A stretch of DNA of 29,437 bases from Flemingiibacterium sp045634005 (GCA_045634005.1 JAZQZL010000080.1:1-29437), one strand, 5' to 3'; shown: positions 6,385-15,620, counted from the stretch's first letter. Made by a program: numbers and translations. The notes: a model not told the origin generated them from the letters alone.

Positions 6385-7797
6385 ATGCAAGCATACAATG
6401 ATATATGGTCAAACGTTGTTGATGTTCTTTCCGAGGAATATTCAAAAAACGTAGTTGCTCTTTGGTTTACCTCTCTTAAGCTTCACGAGCTTACAGATTC
6501 AAGAGCGCTTATAATATGCGATATGCCTTACAAATACGGTATTATAAAAACAAAATATGCATCTGCAATCGCAGATGCACTTGAAAAGACCGTGGGATTT
6601 CGCGTTGAGGTTATTATACTGGATAAAACCCAGGCGCCGGAGGAGTACTACAAATACGTCAGCGTAAGCGATAACGCCGGAGTGCCGGAGCCTGTTAATT
6701 TAGCAGACAGAGTGGACAAGCCTTCAAAGGATGATAATAGCTTGTCAAGCAATAAGTCTTCTAACATTTACAACGCATACACGTTTGACAACTTTATAGT
6801 AGGAGTTTCAAACACCTTTGCACACGCTGCTTCTCTGGCTGTTGCAAATGAACCCGCATGTCTTGAAACTATCGAATCCTCTACATACAATCCGCTGTTT
6901 ATTTACGGACCGAGCGGACTTGGAAAGACGCATCTTCTTTATGCTATAGTAAACCGCATAAAGGAAACTCGTCCGGAGCTTAAGATCGTTTACGTAAAGG
7001 GCGAGGATTTTACTATCGAGCTCATTGACAGTATTTCAAAGAAAACCACCGATCAATTCCGCGAAAAATACCGCTCTGCAGACGTTCTTCTTATAGACGA
7101 TATTCACTTTATAGCAGGTCGAGAGGCAACACAGGAAGAATTTTTCCACACCTTTAACGCACTTCACGAGGATAATAAGCAGATCATACTTACCTCTGAC
7201 CGTCCGGCGCGTGAAATAAAGCGTCTTGAGGAACGCCTAAAAACAAGATTTGAGTGGGGTATGCCTGCTGATATTCAGCCGCCGGATGCAGATCTCCGTT
7301 CGGCTATCATAAAAAATAAGGCGGCGGCAAAAAATATTGATCTTTCAAATGAGGTCGTTGAATTTCTTGCGGAAAATCTCAAAAGCAATATACGTCAGCT
7401 TGAAGGAGCTATAAAAAAGCTTGCAGCTATTTCAATTCTTACCGGAAGCGAAATTACTCTTGATACCGCTAAAAAGGCTATATCCGATCTTATAGGTGAA
7501 GACGAGCCGGGTATTATGACCGTGGACCGCATTTTAGAGAAGGTTTCACAGAAGCTCGGTGTAAGCGTCGAGGAAATAAAGGGTACAAGACGCAACAAGG
7601 AAATAGCTTACGCACGTCATATTTCAATATATATAATAAAGAAGCTCACAAGCCTTCCTTATACGCAGATAGGAAAGATAATGAAGCGCGATCACGCAAC
7701 TATAATGTCCTCGCTTCGTACAGTCGAGCGTCAGCTTGGTGCAAATACTCAAACAGATGCCGACGTAAACGAGCTTATAAAGGAGCTTAAGGGCTAA
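6385..7797 (+). CDS. dnaA: Chromosomal replication initiator protein DnaA
   Basis: This encodes 470 residues. DnaA binds origin boxes and melts the origin. Domain I (about 1-85) is followed by a polar linker, then the AAA+ domain with Walker A GPSGLGKT (175-182) and Walker B LLIDDIHF (about 236-243). The DNA-binding domain IV carries the signature around KRDHATIM (434-441), where the family has DHTTV-like sequence. The ATG at 6385 is preceded by AGAAAGGA at 6-base spacing. It has its own promoter. A DnaA box begins 4 bases past its stop, so autoregulation and origin activity are close together. Confidence 0.98.
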   Translation: MQAYNDIWSNVVDVLSEEYSKNVVALWFTSLKLHELTDSRALIICDMPYKYGIIKTKYASAIADALEKTVGFRVEVIILDKTQAPEEYYKYVSVSDNAGVPEPVNLADRVDKPSKDDNSLSSNKSSNIYNAYTFDNFIVGVSNTFAHAASLAVANEPACLETIESSTYNPLFIYGPSGLGKTHLLYAIVNRIKETRPELKIVYVKGEDFTIELIDSISKKTTDQFREKYRSADVLLIDDIHFIAGREATQEEFFHTFNALHEDNKQIILTSDRPAREIKRLEERLKTRFEWGMPADIQPPDADLRSAIIKNKAAAKNIDLSNEVVEFLAENLKSNIRQLEGAIKKLAAISILTGSEITLDTAKKAISDLIGEDEPGIMTVDRILEKVSQKLGVSVEEIKGTRRNKEIAYARHISIYIIKKLTSLPYTQIGKIMKRDHATIMSSLRTVERQLGANTQTDADVNELIKELKG

Positions 7798-8062
7798 GTC
7801 TTTTCCACAGACTTTTCCTCTTTTAAACACAAAGTTTTCACCGATTTTCAACACGTAAATAAGGTTCCTAATTTATTTCCTTATTTACCAACATTTTATA
7901 ACATTTTTACAACACCGTAAAGTTCGAAGAAAAAATCTGTAAAATTACCTATTTATCAGAACATTTTTACTTTTCCACTTTTATAACACACTCTACTATT
8001 ACTACTAAAATTATTATTTATTATTTTTATTATTTATTTTAAAAAGGATTGAGGTAAAAAAT
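7798..8062. other. oriC: Replication origin (oriC), unwinding side, dnaA-dnaN spacer
   Basis: The 265-base spacer holds a DnaA box TTTTCCACA (7801-7809, 8 of 9 to consensus) and weaker 9-mers TTTTCAACA (7845-7853) and TTTTCCACT (7971-7979). A degenerate TTATAACAC (7981-7989) comes next. The triplet run TACTATTACTACTAA (7994-8008) then matches the DnaA-trio pattern of B. subtilis, where it sits in the same dnaA-dnaN spacer between DnaA boxes and the melting region. An almost pure A+T tract follows (8005-8045). This is the arrangement expected for DnaA-driven opening and helicase loading. The region has no gene. Confidence 0.8.
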
Positions 8063-9202
8063 ATGAAGCTCAGATTCAGCCGTCCTATACTCCAGGAAGC
8101 AGTAAGCAACGCTATGTACTGCGTTTCAACTAAAAATACTATTTCAGCAGCAGAAGGTATACTCATTACCTGTGAAGATAACAAGGCTATGCTTACGTCG
8201 TACGACCTTGAAAAGGGTATGCAGATAGAGATAGAAGCAGAGGTTGAAGAAGCAGGATCCTGCATTATCAATGCTCAAAGCCTTAACTCAATTATAAGAC
8301 TTCTTCCTGCAGGAATGGTTGAGCTTTCCGTAAACGAATATTTCAGAGCAAAGCTTACCTGCGGAAGTGCAGAATTCGAGCTCAACGGCCTTGATCCGAG
8401 AGATTTTCCTACTCTGCCTGATATATCAAGCGTAAATACCTTCAATATAAAGCAGGGTGATATGAAGAATATGATCGTTCAGACGCTGTTTGCGGTAGCG
8501 CAGAACGATGCTCGTGCTACGTTTAACGGCGCTTTCTTCAAGATAAACGGTAACCGTATAACCACGGTTGGCTGTGACTCCTTCAGACTTGCTATCCGAG
8601 ATAAGGTTTGTGAGCTTGAAAATACATCCGGTGAGGAAATCGATACCTCGTTTATAGTTCCCGGAAGAACACTTTCAGAGCTTGTTAAGCTTCTTTCTGA
8701 AAACGACGAAAACGTAAGCATCGGTATTTCGAGAAAGCAGGTTATTTTCCGCTTTGATAAGCGCGATACCGTATTCTTCTCCAGACTTATAGAGGGTGAT
8801 TATATCGACTATGAGCGTATAATTCCTAAAAACAGCACCATTTTTGTTGATGTTGATACAGAAGCTCTTGAGGGTGCACTTAACCGTGCTTCGCTTGTAA
8901 GTGACGATTCTGCCGGAAAGAATAAATCTCTTGCTCGCTGCCGTTTCGGTGGAAACAGACTCGAGATTACCTCTACATCTGTAAACGGAAAGGTACGCGA
9001 TGAGATCGTTACAAGCCACAACGGTGAGGATATTGAGATCGGTTTCAACTGCCGTTATCTTACCGAGGCTTTGAAGGCATCTATGTGCGATAAGCTTCGC
9101 CTTTCGCTTTCCAGCCCTAATATCAGTATGGTAATAGAGCCGCTTGAAGCAGAGGAAAACGATAAGTTTATATTCCTCGTACTTCCTTGTAAGCTTAAAT
9201 GA
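8063..9202 (+). CDS. dnaN: DNA polymerase III beta sliding clamp
   Basis: This encodes 379 residues, full length for the clamp, which as a ring dimer tethers the polymerase. It begins MKLRFSRPILQEAVSNA, has the typical ISAAEGILI stretch early, and ends with a clamp-like FLVLPCKLK. Three repeated clamp folds are expected from length and family. TGAGGT (8050-8055) lies 7 bases ahead of the ATG. Its TGA overlaps the recF ATG by 4 bases. The S4-domain gene yaaA/rlbA, often found between dnaN and recF in Firmicutes, is absent. Confidence 0.97.
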   Translation: MKLRFSRPILQEAVSNAMYCVSTKNTISAAEGILITCEDNKAMLTSYDLEKGMQIEIEAEVEEAGSCIINAQSLNSIIRLLPAGMVELSVNEYFRAKLTCGSAEFELNGLDPRDFPTLPDISSVNTFNIKQGDMKNMIVQTLFAVAQNDARATFNGAFFKINGNRITTVGCDSFRLAIRDKVCELENTSGEEIDTSFIVPGRTLSELVKLLSENDENVSIGISRKQVIFRFDKRDTVFFSRLIEGDYIDYERIIPKNSTIFVDVDTEALEGALNRASLVSDDSAGKNKSLARCRFGGNRLEITSTSVNGKVRDEIVTSHNGEDIEIGFNCRYLTEALKASMCDKLRLSLSSPNISMVIEPLEAEENDKFIFLVLPCKLK

Positions 9203-10308
9203 TAGCAAAAAAAGTAAGCTACCGTAATTTTCGAAATATCACAGAAGGAGAAATTGAATTTTCTCCCGGAGTAAACGTTCTTATAGGAAACAATGCTGAA
9301 GGAAAAACCAATGCACTTGAGGGAATTTACCTTATGGCATCGGGAAAAAGCTTTCGTACTCCGAAAGAACGCGATATGGTAAAGACGGGTGCTGACTATT
9401 TTGAAGCGTGTCTTGAAATATCCGATATCCAAAGAGAACAGGAGCTTTATTTCAAGGCATATAACAGCGAATCAACGAAAAGGCGAGAGATAAAGAAAAA
9501 CGGAGTAACGCTTCCGCGTATATCGGAGCTGCTTGGTGTATTCAGGGCTGTTTTGTTCTGTCCTGAGCATCTTGCGATAGTAAAGGCGGGGCCGTCGGAA
9601 AGAAGAAATTTTCTTGACGTGGCTATCTGTCAGCTTCGTCCCGTTTATTTAAAAAGTCTTCAGAGATTTACAAAGATACTTACTCAACGAAACGCGCTTT
9701 TAAAGCAAATAAGCGAAGGTGCCGGAGATATAGGACTTCTTGAGGTTTACTCCGATCAGCTTGCAAGAGAAAGTGCGCTCATTTATAAAACTCGTGCGGC
9801 ATACGTTGAGAGGCTCGGAGAATTCGTAAAAGAATTTTTTGAAGAGCTTTCAGGTAATGAAGTTTACGAAAAACCGGAGCTTCGTTACAAAAACAGTATG
9901 AAAACGTATGAGAAGCTTTCAGAAATGGAAGCTTACGAGCACTATATGAAGCTTCTCACACAAAACACTCAAAAAGAAATCGCCGCGGGAATTACTCTCT
10001 ACGGCTCTCATAAGGACGATATAGAGATATATCTCGACGGGATGGAAGCAAGACAGTTTGCGTCACAGGGTCAGCAAAGATCGCTCGCTCTTGCGATGAA
10101 GCTTGGTGAGGGAGAGATTTCAATGGAATATTCGGGCGAATATCCGGTATTTCTGTTTGATGACGTTCTTTCGGAGCTTGATGCAAGACGGCAGTCGTTT
10201 TTACTGTCGCGTCTTGAAAACAGACAAGTTATAATGACAACCTGCACCACACCGCCCGTTAAATCCGATGCAAAATTCATCGGTGTTGAAAACGGAAGTT
10301 ATAACTAA
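9199..10308 (+). CDS. recF: DNA replication and repair protein RecF
   Basis: This encodes 369 residues. RecF is an SMC-like ATPase that, with RecO and RecR, loads RecA at gaps. Walker A reads GNNAEGKT (30-37), the ABC-type signature is in SQGQQRS (about 290-296), and Walker B is FLFDDVLSELD (about 317-327). It is translationally coupled to dnaN through an ATGA overlap. The next gene, remB, is 103 bases away. Confidence 0.97.
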   Translation: MIAKKVSYRNFRNITEGEIEFSPGVNVLIGNNAEGKTNALEGIYLMASGKSFRTPKERDMVKTGADYFEACLEISDIQREQELYFKAYNSESTKRREIKKNGVTLPRISELLGVFRAVLFCPEHLAIVKAGPSERRNFLDVAICQLRPVYLKSLQRFTKILTQRNALLKQISEGAGDIGLLEVYSDQLARESALIYKTRAAYVERLGEFVKEFFEELSGNEVYEKPELRYKNSMKTYEKLSEMEAYEHYMKLLTQNTQKEIAAGITLYGSHKDDIEIYLDGMEARQFASQGQQRSLALAMKLGEGEISMEYSGEYPVFLFDDVLSELDARRQSFLLSRLENRQVIMTTCTTPPVKSDAKFIGVENGSYN

Positions 10309-10360
10309 ATAGGCGCAAACGCCAAAATTTCTGACAGCGATAGCGTTATTTGAAGTTTTT

Positions 10361-10387
10361 GCGGAGCTTTTTTCAAAAAGCGACCGC
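10361..10387 (+). repeat. Two-part hairpin in the recF-remB spacer
   Basis: GCTTTTT (10366-10372) pairs with AAAAAGC (10375-10381), and GCGG (10361-10364) pairs with CCGC (10384-10387) outside it. It lies 11 bases before the remB ribosome-binding site. It has no T-tract, so it is not a normal terminator; a leader structure or dispersed repeat fragment is possible. Confidence 0.35.
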
Positions 10388-10411
10388 GTCCCCCTACAAA
10401 GGAGTACATAT

Positions 10412-10672
10412 ATGTACGTACACGCAGGAAACAACCGAATCATACGCACGCGTGAGATTATCGGCATATTCGATATGGACACGGCGACTATACAAACGGC
10501 AACGAGAGAATATCTTCGCGCCGCGGAAAAGGACGAGCGTATGATAAACATAAAGGAAGAAATACCGAAATCCTTTATCGTTACAAGTGACGGTAATAAA
10601 GATAAGGTATATGTATCGCAGATCTCAACGTCTGCGCTGCTCGGAAGAATAAACTCCGAGTTTACAGACTAA
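10412..10672 (+). CDS. remB: RemB/YaaB-like DUF370 regulatory protein
   Basis: This encodes 86 residues, opening MYVHAGNNRIIRTREIIGIFDMDTA with the expected short-strand DUF370 pattern (YIHIG-like start, then V/I-x-T-R-x-I-x-G-I-F-D). B. subtilis YaaB (RemB) sits at the same place, between recF and gyrB, and is linked to matrix gene control. AAAGGAG (10398-10404) lies 7 bases ahead of the ATG. It is probably cotranscribed with recF and gyrB (49 bases to gyrB). The target genes in this organism are unknown. Confidence 0.85.
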   Translation: MYVHAGNNRIIRTREIIGIFDMDTATIQTATREYLRAAEKDERMINIKEEIPKSFIVTSDGNKDKVYVSQISTSALLGRINSEFTD

Positions 10673-10721
10673 CAGTAATTTAAAAACAAAGCTTTCTATA
10701 AGCTAAAATAGAGAGGTAAAA

Positions 10722-12767
10722 ATGTCGGAACAAGTAAAAAACAACTATGACGATAGCCAAATACAAGTGCTTGAGGGACTCGAGGCGGTAAGAAAACGCC
10801 CGGGTATGTATATAGGTTCAACCTCTATAAGAGGTCTGCACCACCTTGTATACGAAATTGTCGATAACTCAATCGACGAAGCGCTTGCCGGATACTGCGA
10901 GCGGATTATAGTTACCCTTCATAAGGATAATTCCGTATCCGTACGCGATACGGGACGTGGCGTTCCCGGCGGTATTCATCCTAAAAAGGGTATACCGACG
11001 CTTGAGGTCGTATTTACGGTGCTCCACGCAGGTGGTAAATTCGGCGGCGAGGGATATAAGATCGCCGGAGGTCTGCACGGCGTAGGTGCGTCTGTTGTTA
11101 ACGCTCTTTCCGAATGGGTGGAGGTTGAAAACTGTAACGAAGGAGAGCGTTACACCGAGCGATTTGAGCACGGTAAGGTTGCGCGTGCGTTCAAGCACGT
11201 TGGCTCGTCTAACGGTGAGCACGGTCTTTACGTTCGCTTCCAGCCTGATCCTACTATTTTCGAGGAGGTCGTGCTTGACTATAAGACTGTCGAGAAGCGA
11301 CTCCGTGAGCAGGCGTTCCTCAATGCAGGAGTTAAGATAATTCTCCGCGACGAGAGAGGCAGCGAGGTAGAAGAAACCGAGATCGAAGCTGCTGAAAAGC
11401 CTGCGGAAACCACCACCGAGGCTCCGACAGTTGCAGATACCGATGAGGGTGCTGCAACTATTACCGCAGAGGATATAACTCTCCGTTACGGTCCCGCAGA
11501 GGTTGAGCTCTGCTATGAGGGCGGTATAAAGAGCTTCGTTGAGCATCTCCAAAATAAGCGCAGTTACGCGGGAATACATCCCGAGGTAATATATATGAAG
11601 GTCGAAAAGGACGATTCTATCGCCGAGGTAGCGCTTCAGTATAACGAAAGCTACGTTGAAACGATAATGTCCTTTGCGAACAATATGCACACGATTGAGG
11701 GCGGTACACACGAAACCGGATTTAAGCAGTCGCTCGCAAACGTTCTCAACGATTACGCGCATAAGAACAACATCTTAAAGGCTGACGAGAAGCTTACGGG
11801 TGAGGATACCCGTGAGGGACTTTGCGCTATTGTAAGCGTTAAGCTCACCGACGCGCAGTTTGAGAGCCAGACCAAGGCAAAGCTCGGTAACTCCGAGATG
11901 AGAACTCTCGTTTCCGGTCTTGTAAAGGATAAGCTCACCGAATTCTTCGAGGAGCATCCCGCAACCGCAAAGATAATCCTCGAAAAGGCACTCGCAGCAG
12001 CAAGAGCGCGTGAGGCAGCAAGAAGCGCACGCGATGCTACAAGAAGAAAGGGTGCACTTGAGGGCGGCGGACTTCCCGGCAAGCTCTACGACTGCCAGGA
12101 AAAGCGTGTTGAGCTTACAGAGCTCTATCTCGTCGAGGGTGATTCCGCAGGCGGTTCCGCAAAGAGCGGCAGAAACAGCCGCTTCCAGGCGATACTCCCG
12201 ATGCGCGGTAAGGTCCTCAACGTAGAAAAGAGCCGACTCGATAAGGTATATTCAAACCAGTCGCTTATCCCGATAATTCAGGCACTCGGCTGCGGTATCG
12301 GTGAGGAATTTGATATTGCAAAGCTTCGTTACGGAAAGATAGTAATAATGGCCGATGCGGACGTCGACGGCTCGCACATCAGAATACTTCTTCTGACGTT
12401 CTTCTTCCGCCATATGAAGCAGCTTATAGAGGACGGACACATCTTCCTCGCACAGCCGCCGCTTTACAAAATAGTAAAGGGTAAGAAAAACTATTACGCT
12501 TACAGCGATGCGGAGCGTGATGCAATACTCGCTGAAATAGGCGAGACGGGTACAAAGACCAGCCGCTACAAAGGTCTTGGTGAGATGAACCCCGAGCAGC
12601 TTTGGGAAACCACGATGGACCCCGAGCAGCGTACGCTTCTTAAGGTAACCGTTGAGGATGCTATTGCATGTGACGAAATGTTTACCATACTGATGGGTGA
12701 CAAGGTTGAGCCCAGACGTGAATTTATCGAGCAAAACGCCGTTTACGCGACAAATCTTGATATTTAA
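10722..12767 (+). CDS. gyrB: DNA gyrase subunit B
   Basis: This encodes 681 residues, longer than the ~640 of many relatives. It is the ATPase and Toprim subunit of gyrase. The GHKL ATP site shows NSIDEALAG, DTGRGVP and GGLHGVGASVVNALS; the transducer has QTKAKLGNSE; and the Toprim domain shows LVEGDSAGGSAKSGR, LPMRGKVLNVEK and ADADVDGSHIR. Extra length comes mostly from a Glu/Thr/Ala-rich insert (about residues 211-258) between RDERGSE and ELCYEGGIKSF, where E. coli and B. subtilis have only a few residues. AGAGAGG lies just ahead of the ATG. gyrA follows after a 177-base spacer. Confidence 0.97.
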   Translation: MSEQVKNNYDDSQIQVLEGLEAVRKRPGMYIGSTSIRGLHHLVYEIVDNSIDEALAGYCERIIVTLHKDNSVSVRDTGRGVPGGIHPKKGIPTLEVVFTVLHAGGKFGGEGYKIAGGLHGVGASVVNALSEWVEVENCNEGERYTERFEHGKVARAFKHVGSSNGEHGLYVRFQPDPTIFEEVVLDYKTVEKRLREQAFLNAGVKIILRDERGSEVEETEIEAAEKPAETTTEAPTVADTDEGAATITAEDITLRYGPAEVELCYEGGIKSFVEHLQNKRSYAGIHPEVIYMKVEKDDSIAEVALQYNESYVETIMSFANNMHTIEGGTHETGFKQSLANVLNDYAHKNNILKADEKLTGEDTREGLCAIVSVKLTDAQFESQTKAKLGNSEMRTLVSGLVKDKLTEFFEEHPATAKIILEKALAAARAREAARSARDATRRKGALEGGGLPGKLYDCQEKRVELTELYLVEGDSAGGSAKSGRNSRFQAILPMRGKVLNVEKSRLDKVYSNQSLIPIIQALGCGIGEEFDIAKLRYGKIVIMADADVDGSHIRILLLTFFFRHMKQLIEDGHIFLAQPPLYKIVKGKKNYYAYSDAERDAILAEIGETGTKTSRYKGLGEMNPEQLWETTMDPEQRTLLKVTVEDAIACDEMFTILMGDKVEPRREFIEQNAVYATNLDI

Positions 12768-12944
12768 AAAGTTTTCCACATCTAACATAGTAAAGTGTTG
12801 AAAACTCTGTGTTGTATGTGTTGAAAAGTCACCTAAAACTTCCGAAAAAGTCAGATAGTATATGACAAAATTGGAATTTCAACAGTAGGTGGATAACTTT
12901 TCACCAAAATACAAATTCATATGTGGAAAAGTAAGAGGTTTATG
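12768..12944. promoter_or_regulatory. DnaA-box-like cluster in the gyrB-gyrA spacer
   Basis: Six 9-mers resemble the DnaA box TTATCCACA: TTTTCCACA (12772-12780), TGTTGAAAA (12796-12804 and 12819-12827, 23 bases apart), ATTTCAACA (12876-12884), GGTGGATAA (12888-12896, 8 of 9 on the minus strand) and TGTGGAAAA (12922-12930, complement of TTTTCCACA). The first starts 5 bases after the gyrB stop, and the last is just ahead of the gyrA ribosome-binding site. It could be DnaA control of gyrA, a titration site or an accessory origin part. Confidence 0.6.
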
Positions 12945-15476
12945 ATGAACAAAAACGACAGAAACGAAAATATTGAGTTTCCTAATCAGAAAATAGTCGG
13001 CATTGAGATGGAAGAGGAGGTCAAGAGCTCGTTCATCGCTTATTCGATGAGCGTTATCATGTCCCGAGCTCTGCCGGACGTTCGTGACGGTCTTAAGCCC
13101 GTTCACAGACGTATTCTCTATGCAATGTACGAGGATAATCTTACCTACGATAAGGATTTCCGTAAATCGGCAACCACCGTCGGTAATGTGCTCGGTAGAT
13201 ATCATCCGCACGGCGACTCCGCGGTTTACGACACGATGGTTCGTCTTGCTCAGCCCTTCTCGATGCGTTATACGCTTGTACAGGGTCAGGGTAACTTCGG
13301 CTCGATAGACGGAGATAAGGCGGCGGCTTACCGTTATACGGAAGCACGTCTTGCAAAGCTTTCGAACGAAATGATGAGAGATATCGAAAAGAACGTCATT
13401 GATTTCGTTCCGAACTTCGATAATACCCTCGATGAGCCGAGCGTGCTTCCGTCAAGATTCCCGAACCTGCTTGTTAACGGTTCTATAGGTATCGCTGTAG
13501 GTATGGCTACCTATGTTCCGCCGCACAACCTTTGTGAGGTTATCGACGGTACTCTTTACCTTATGGATAACCCCGACTGCGAGATAAAGGACCTTATGCA
13601 GTTTATAAAGGGTCCCGACTTCCCGACAGCGGCAACCGTTTACGGCTCTAACGGCATTTACGAGGCTTACACCACAGGTAGAGGCCACGTTATGGTACGC
13701 GCAAAGTGCGAGATCGACGAGGAAAACCACAAGATCATCGTTACTGAGCTTCCGTATCAGGTAAACAAGAGAGCTCTTGTTGAGGCTATTGCCGATCTTG
13801 TACGCGATAAGCGCATAGAGGGTATTACCAACATCGTTGACCTTTCAGACAGAAACAACGAGGTCCTTATTGAAATCCCGTACCGCCGCGATGCAAACGG
13901 TCAGGTTATTTTGAATCAGCTTTACAAGTATAGCCAGCTTCAGGACACCTGCGCGTTCAATATGCTCGCGCTCGTTGATAACGTGCCGAAGATTCTCAAC
14001 TTGAAGCAGATTCTTTCGCACTATATCGCGCATCAGGAAGAGGTTATCGTACGTAGAACCAAGTTCGATCTCGAAAAGGCACGCCGTGAGGCACACATTT
14101 TCGAGGGATATAAGATCGCTATCGACTATATCGATGAGGTTATCAAGATAATACGCGCTTCCGCATCGGTTTCGGATGCGAAGGTTGCTCTTATGGAGCG
14201 CTTCGGTCTTACCGATATTCAGGCGCAGGCTATCGTTGAAATGACTCTCGGACGCCTTTCCGGTATGGAGCGTCAGAAGATAGAGGAACGCCTCTTAAAG
14301 CTTTACGCTACTATCGCAGAGCTCGAGGGTATTCTCGCTGACGGAAATAAGGTCAAGGACATCATCCGTACGGAAATGCTCGAGATCAAGGAAAAGTTCG
14401 GCGACGAGAGAAAGACCGAGCTTGTCGAGGCAGAGGACGATATCGTATACGAGGATCTTATCGAGCGTCACAACTGCGTAATTACTATGACAAACGACGG
14501 TTACATCAAGCGTCAGCCGGCATCCACCTATACCGCACAAAGACGTGGCGGTAAGGGTATCATCGGTATGACTACCAAGGATGACGATGCTATCGCGGAC
14601 GTTATCGTTGCACACAGCCACGCGCTTGTGATGATGTTCACAAATACGGGTAAGGTGCATACACGCAAGACCTATCAGATACCCGAGGCAGGCAGAACGG
14701 CAAAGGGTTCGAATATAGTAAACGTTCTCGAGCTTGCAGAGGGTGAAAAGATAACCGCTATCATCAGCATACCGAAATTTGCCGAGAATGAGTATCTCTT
14801 TATGGTAACGAAGAACGGTGTCGTAAAGAGAACGCTCCTTTCCGATTTCGAGTATCAGAGAAAGGGCGGTAAGATAGCAATTTCGCTCGACGAGGGCGAC
14901 GAATTATCGTTCGTTAAGCATACTATGGGCGAGGACAGCATCATTATTGCAACTCACGAGGGTATGTCCGCTCGCTTTGAGGAGCAGCACGTACGCTCAA
15001 TGGGCAGAACAGCTCGCGGTGTACGCGGCATCAAGCTCGCTGACGGCGACTATGTTGTAGGATGCGCACTCGTTGATAACGAAAAGGCTCTTATCACCAT
15101 CACCGAAAACGGATTTGGTAAGCGTGTAAGATTCGATGAGTTTACCGCACACAACCGCGGTGTCAAGGGTGTAACCTGCCACGGTATCTCCGAAAAGACC
15201 GGTATGCTCGCAGGTATTGCAACCGTTGCAGAAAACGATGATATTATGCTTATTACCAATGAAGGTATTATTATCAGAACTCCCGTATCGGGTATTCCGT
15301 TCTACAGACGCTCTGCCGGCGGTGTTATCGTAATGCGACTTGCAGAGGGTGCAAATATCGTTAACTTTGCAAACGTATCGGTAGACGAAAACGAAGCAGT
15401 AGCCGAGCCGGACGAGTTCGAGGAAACGGTTGAAGTAGAGGTAACTTCCGAAGCAAGTGAGGAAACCGAGCAGTAA
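12945..15476 (+). CDS. gyrA: DNA gyrase subunit A
   Basis: This encodes 843 residues from the ATG at 12945. That start (or 12942) is preferred because AAGAGG (12933-12938) precedes it, whereas an in-frame ATG at 12921 has no ribosome-binding site and lies on a DnaA-box-like 9-mer. The catalytic tyrosine is in AAAYRYTEARL. The quinolone region reads HPHGDSAVYDTMV, with the sensitive-type Ser and an acidic partner not visible as resistance changes. QRRGGKG is the GyrA box of the C-terminal beta-pinwheel, so this is gyrase and not topoisomerase IV. The last ~30 residues are a Glu-rich acidic tail. Confidence 0.97.
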   Translation: MNKNDRNENIEFPNQKIVGIEMEEEVKSSFIAYSMSVIMSRALPDVRDGLKPVHRRILYAMYEDNLTYDKDFRKSATTVGNVLGRYHPHGDSAVYDTMVRLAQPFSMRYTLVQGQGNFGSIDGDKAAAYRYTEARLAKLSNEMMRDIEKNVIDFVPNFDNTLDEPSVLPSRFPNLLVNGSIGIAVGMATYVPPHNLCEVIDGTLYLMDNPDCEIKDLMQFIKGPDFPTAATVYGSNGIYEAYTTGRGHVMVRAKCEIDEENHKIIVTELPYQVNKRALVEAIADLVRDKRIEGITNIVDLSDRNNEVLIEIPYRRDANGQVILNQLYKYSQLQDTCAFNMLALVDNVPKILNLKQILSHYIAHQEEVIVRRTKFDLEKARREAHIFEGYKIAIDYIDEVIKIIRASASVSDAKVALMERFGLTDIQAQAIVEMTLGRLSGMERQKIEERLLKLYATIAELEGILADGNKVKDIIRTEMLEIKEKFGDERKTELVEAEDDIVYEDLIERHNCVITMTNDGYIKRQPASTYTAQRRGGKGIIGMTTKDDDAIADVIVAHSHALVMMFTNTGKVHTRKTYQIPEAGRTAKGSNIVNVLELAEGEKITAIISIPKFAENEYLFMVTKNGVVKRTLLSDFEYQRKGGKIAISLDEGDELSFVKHTMGEDSIIIATHEGMSARFEEQHVRSMGRTARGVRGIKLADGDYVVGCALVDNEKALITITENGFGKRVRFDEFTAHNRGVKGVTCHGISEKTGMLAGIATVAENDDIMLITNEGIIIRTPVSGIPFYRRSAGGVIVMRLAEGANIVNFANVSVDENEAVAEPDEFEETVEVEVTSEASEETEQ

Positions 15477-15527
15477 TACCGTTATTGCGGCAAATCGGCA
15501 GTATTTTAAAAATTTTTCAAAAAAGTA

Positions 15528-15556
15528 TTGCATTATTCGTTTGTTTGGTGTATAAT
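15528..15556 (+). promoter_or_regulatory. recA operon promoter
   Basis: TTGCAT (15528-15533) and TATAAT (15551-15556) are spaced by 17 bases. It lies about 65 bases ahead of recA, with a LexA-like box just downstream. Confidence 0.8.
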
Positions 15557-15566
15557 GGTGTCATAG

Positions 15567-15580
15567 CGAATATTTGTTCG
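15567..15580. promoter_or_regulatory. LexA (DinR) operator at recA
   Basis: CGAATATTTGTTCG matches 11 of 14 positions of the Firmicute LexA box CGAACRNRYGTTYC. It begins 11 bases past the -10, over the expected transcription start, which is the usual place for a repressor site on recA. A small TTCGGT/ACCGAA hairpin (15577-15591) overlaps its right end. Confidence 0.7.
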
Positions 15581-15620
15581 GTCAAACCGAATCCTTATTT
15601 CACGAAAGGAATTACCAGAT

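Noticed and set aside
10869..11762. A 297-residue open frame antisense to gyrB
   Set aside because: It mirrors gyrB codons, has no recognisable motif and no ribosome-binding site.
12921..12944. The first in-frame ATG of gyrA at 12921
   Set aside because: It has no ribosome-binding site and lies on a DnaA-box-like 9-mer; the AAGAGG site precedes 12942/12945.
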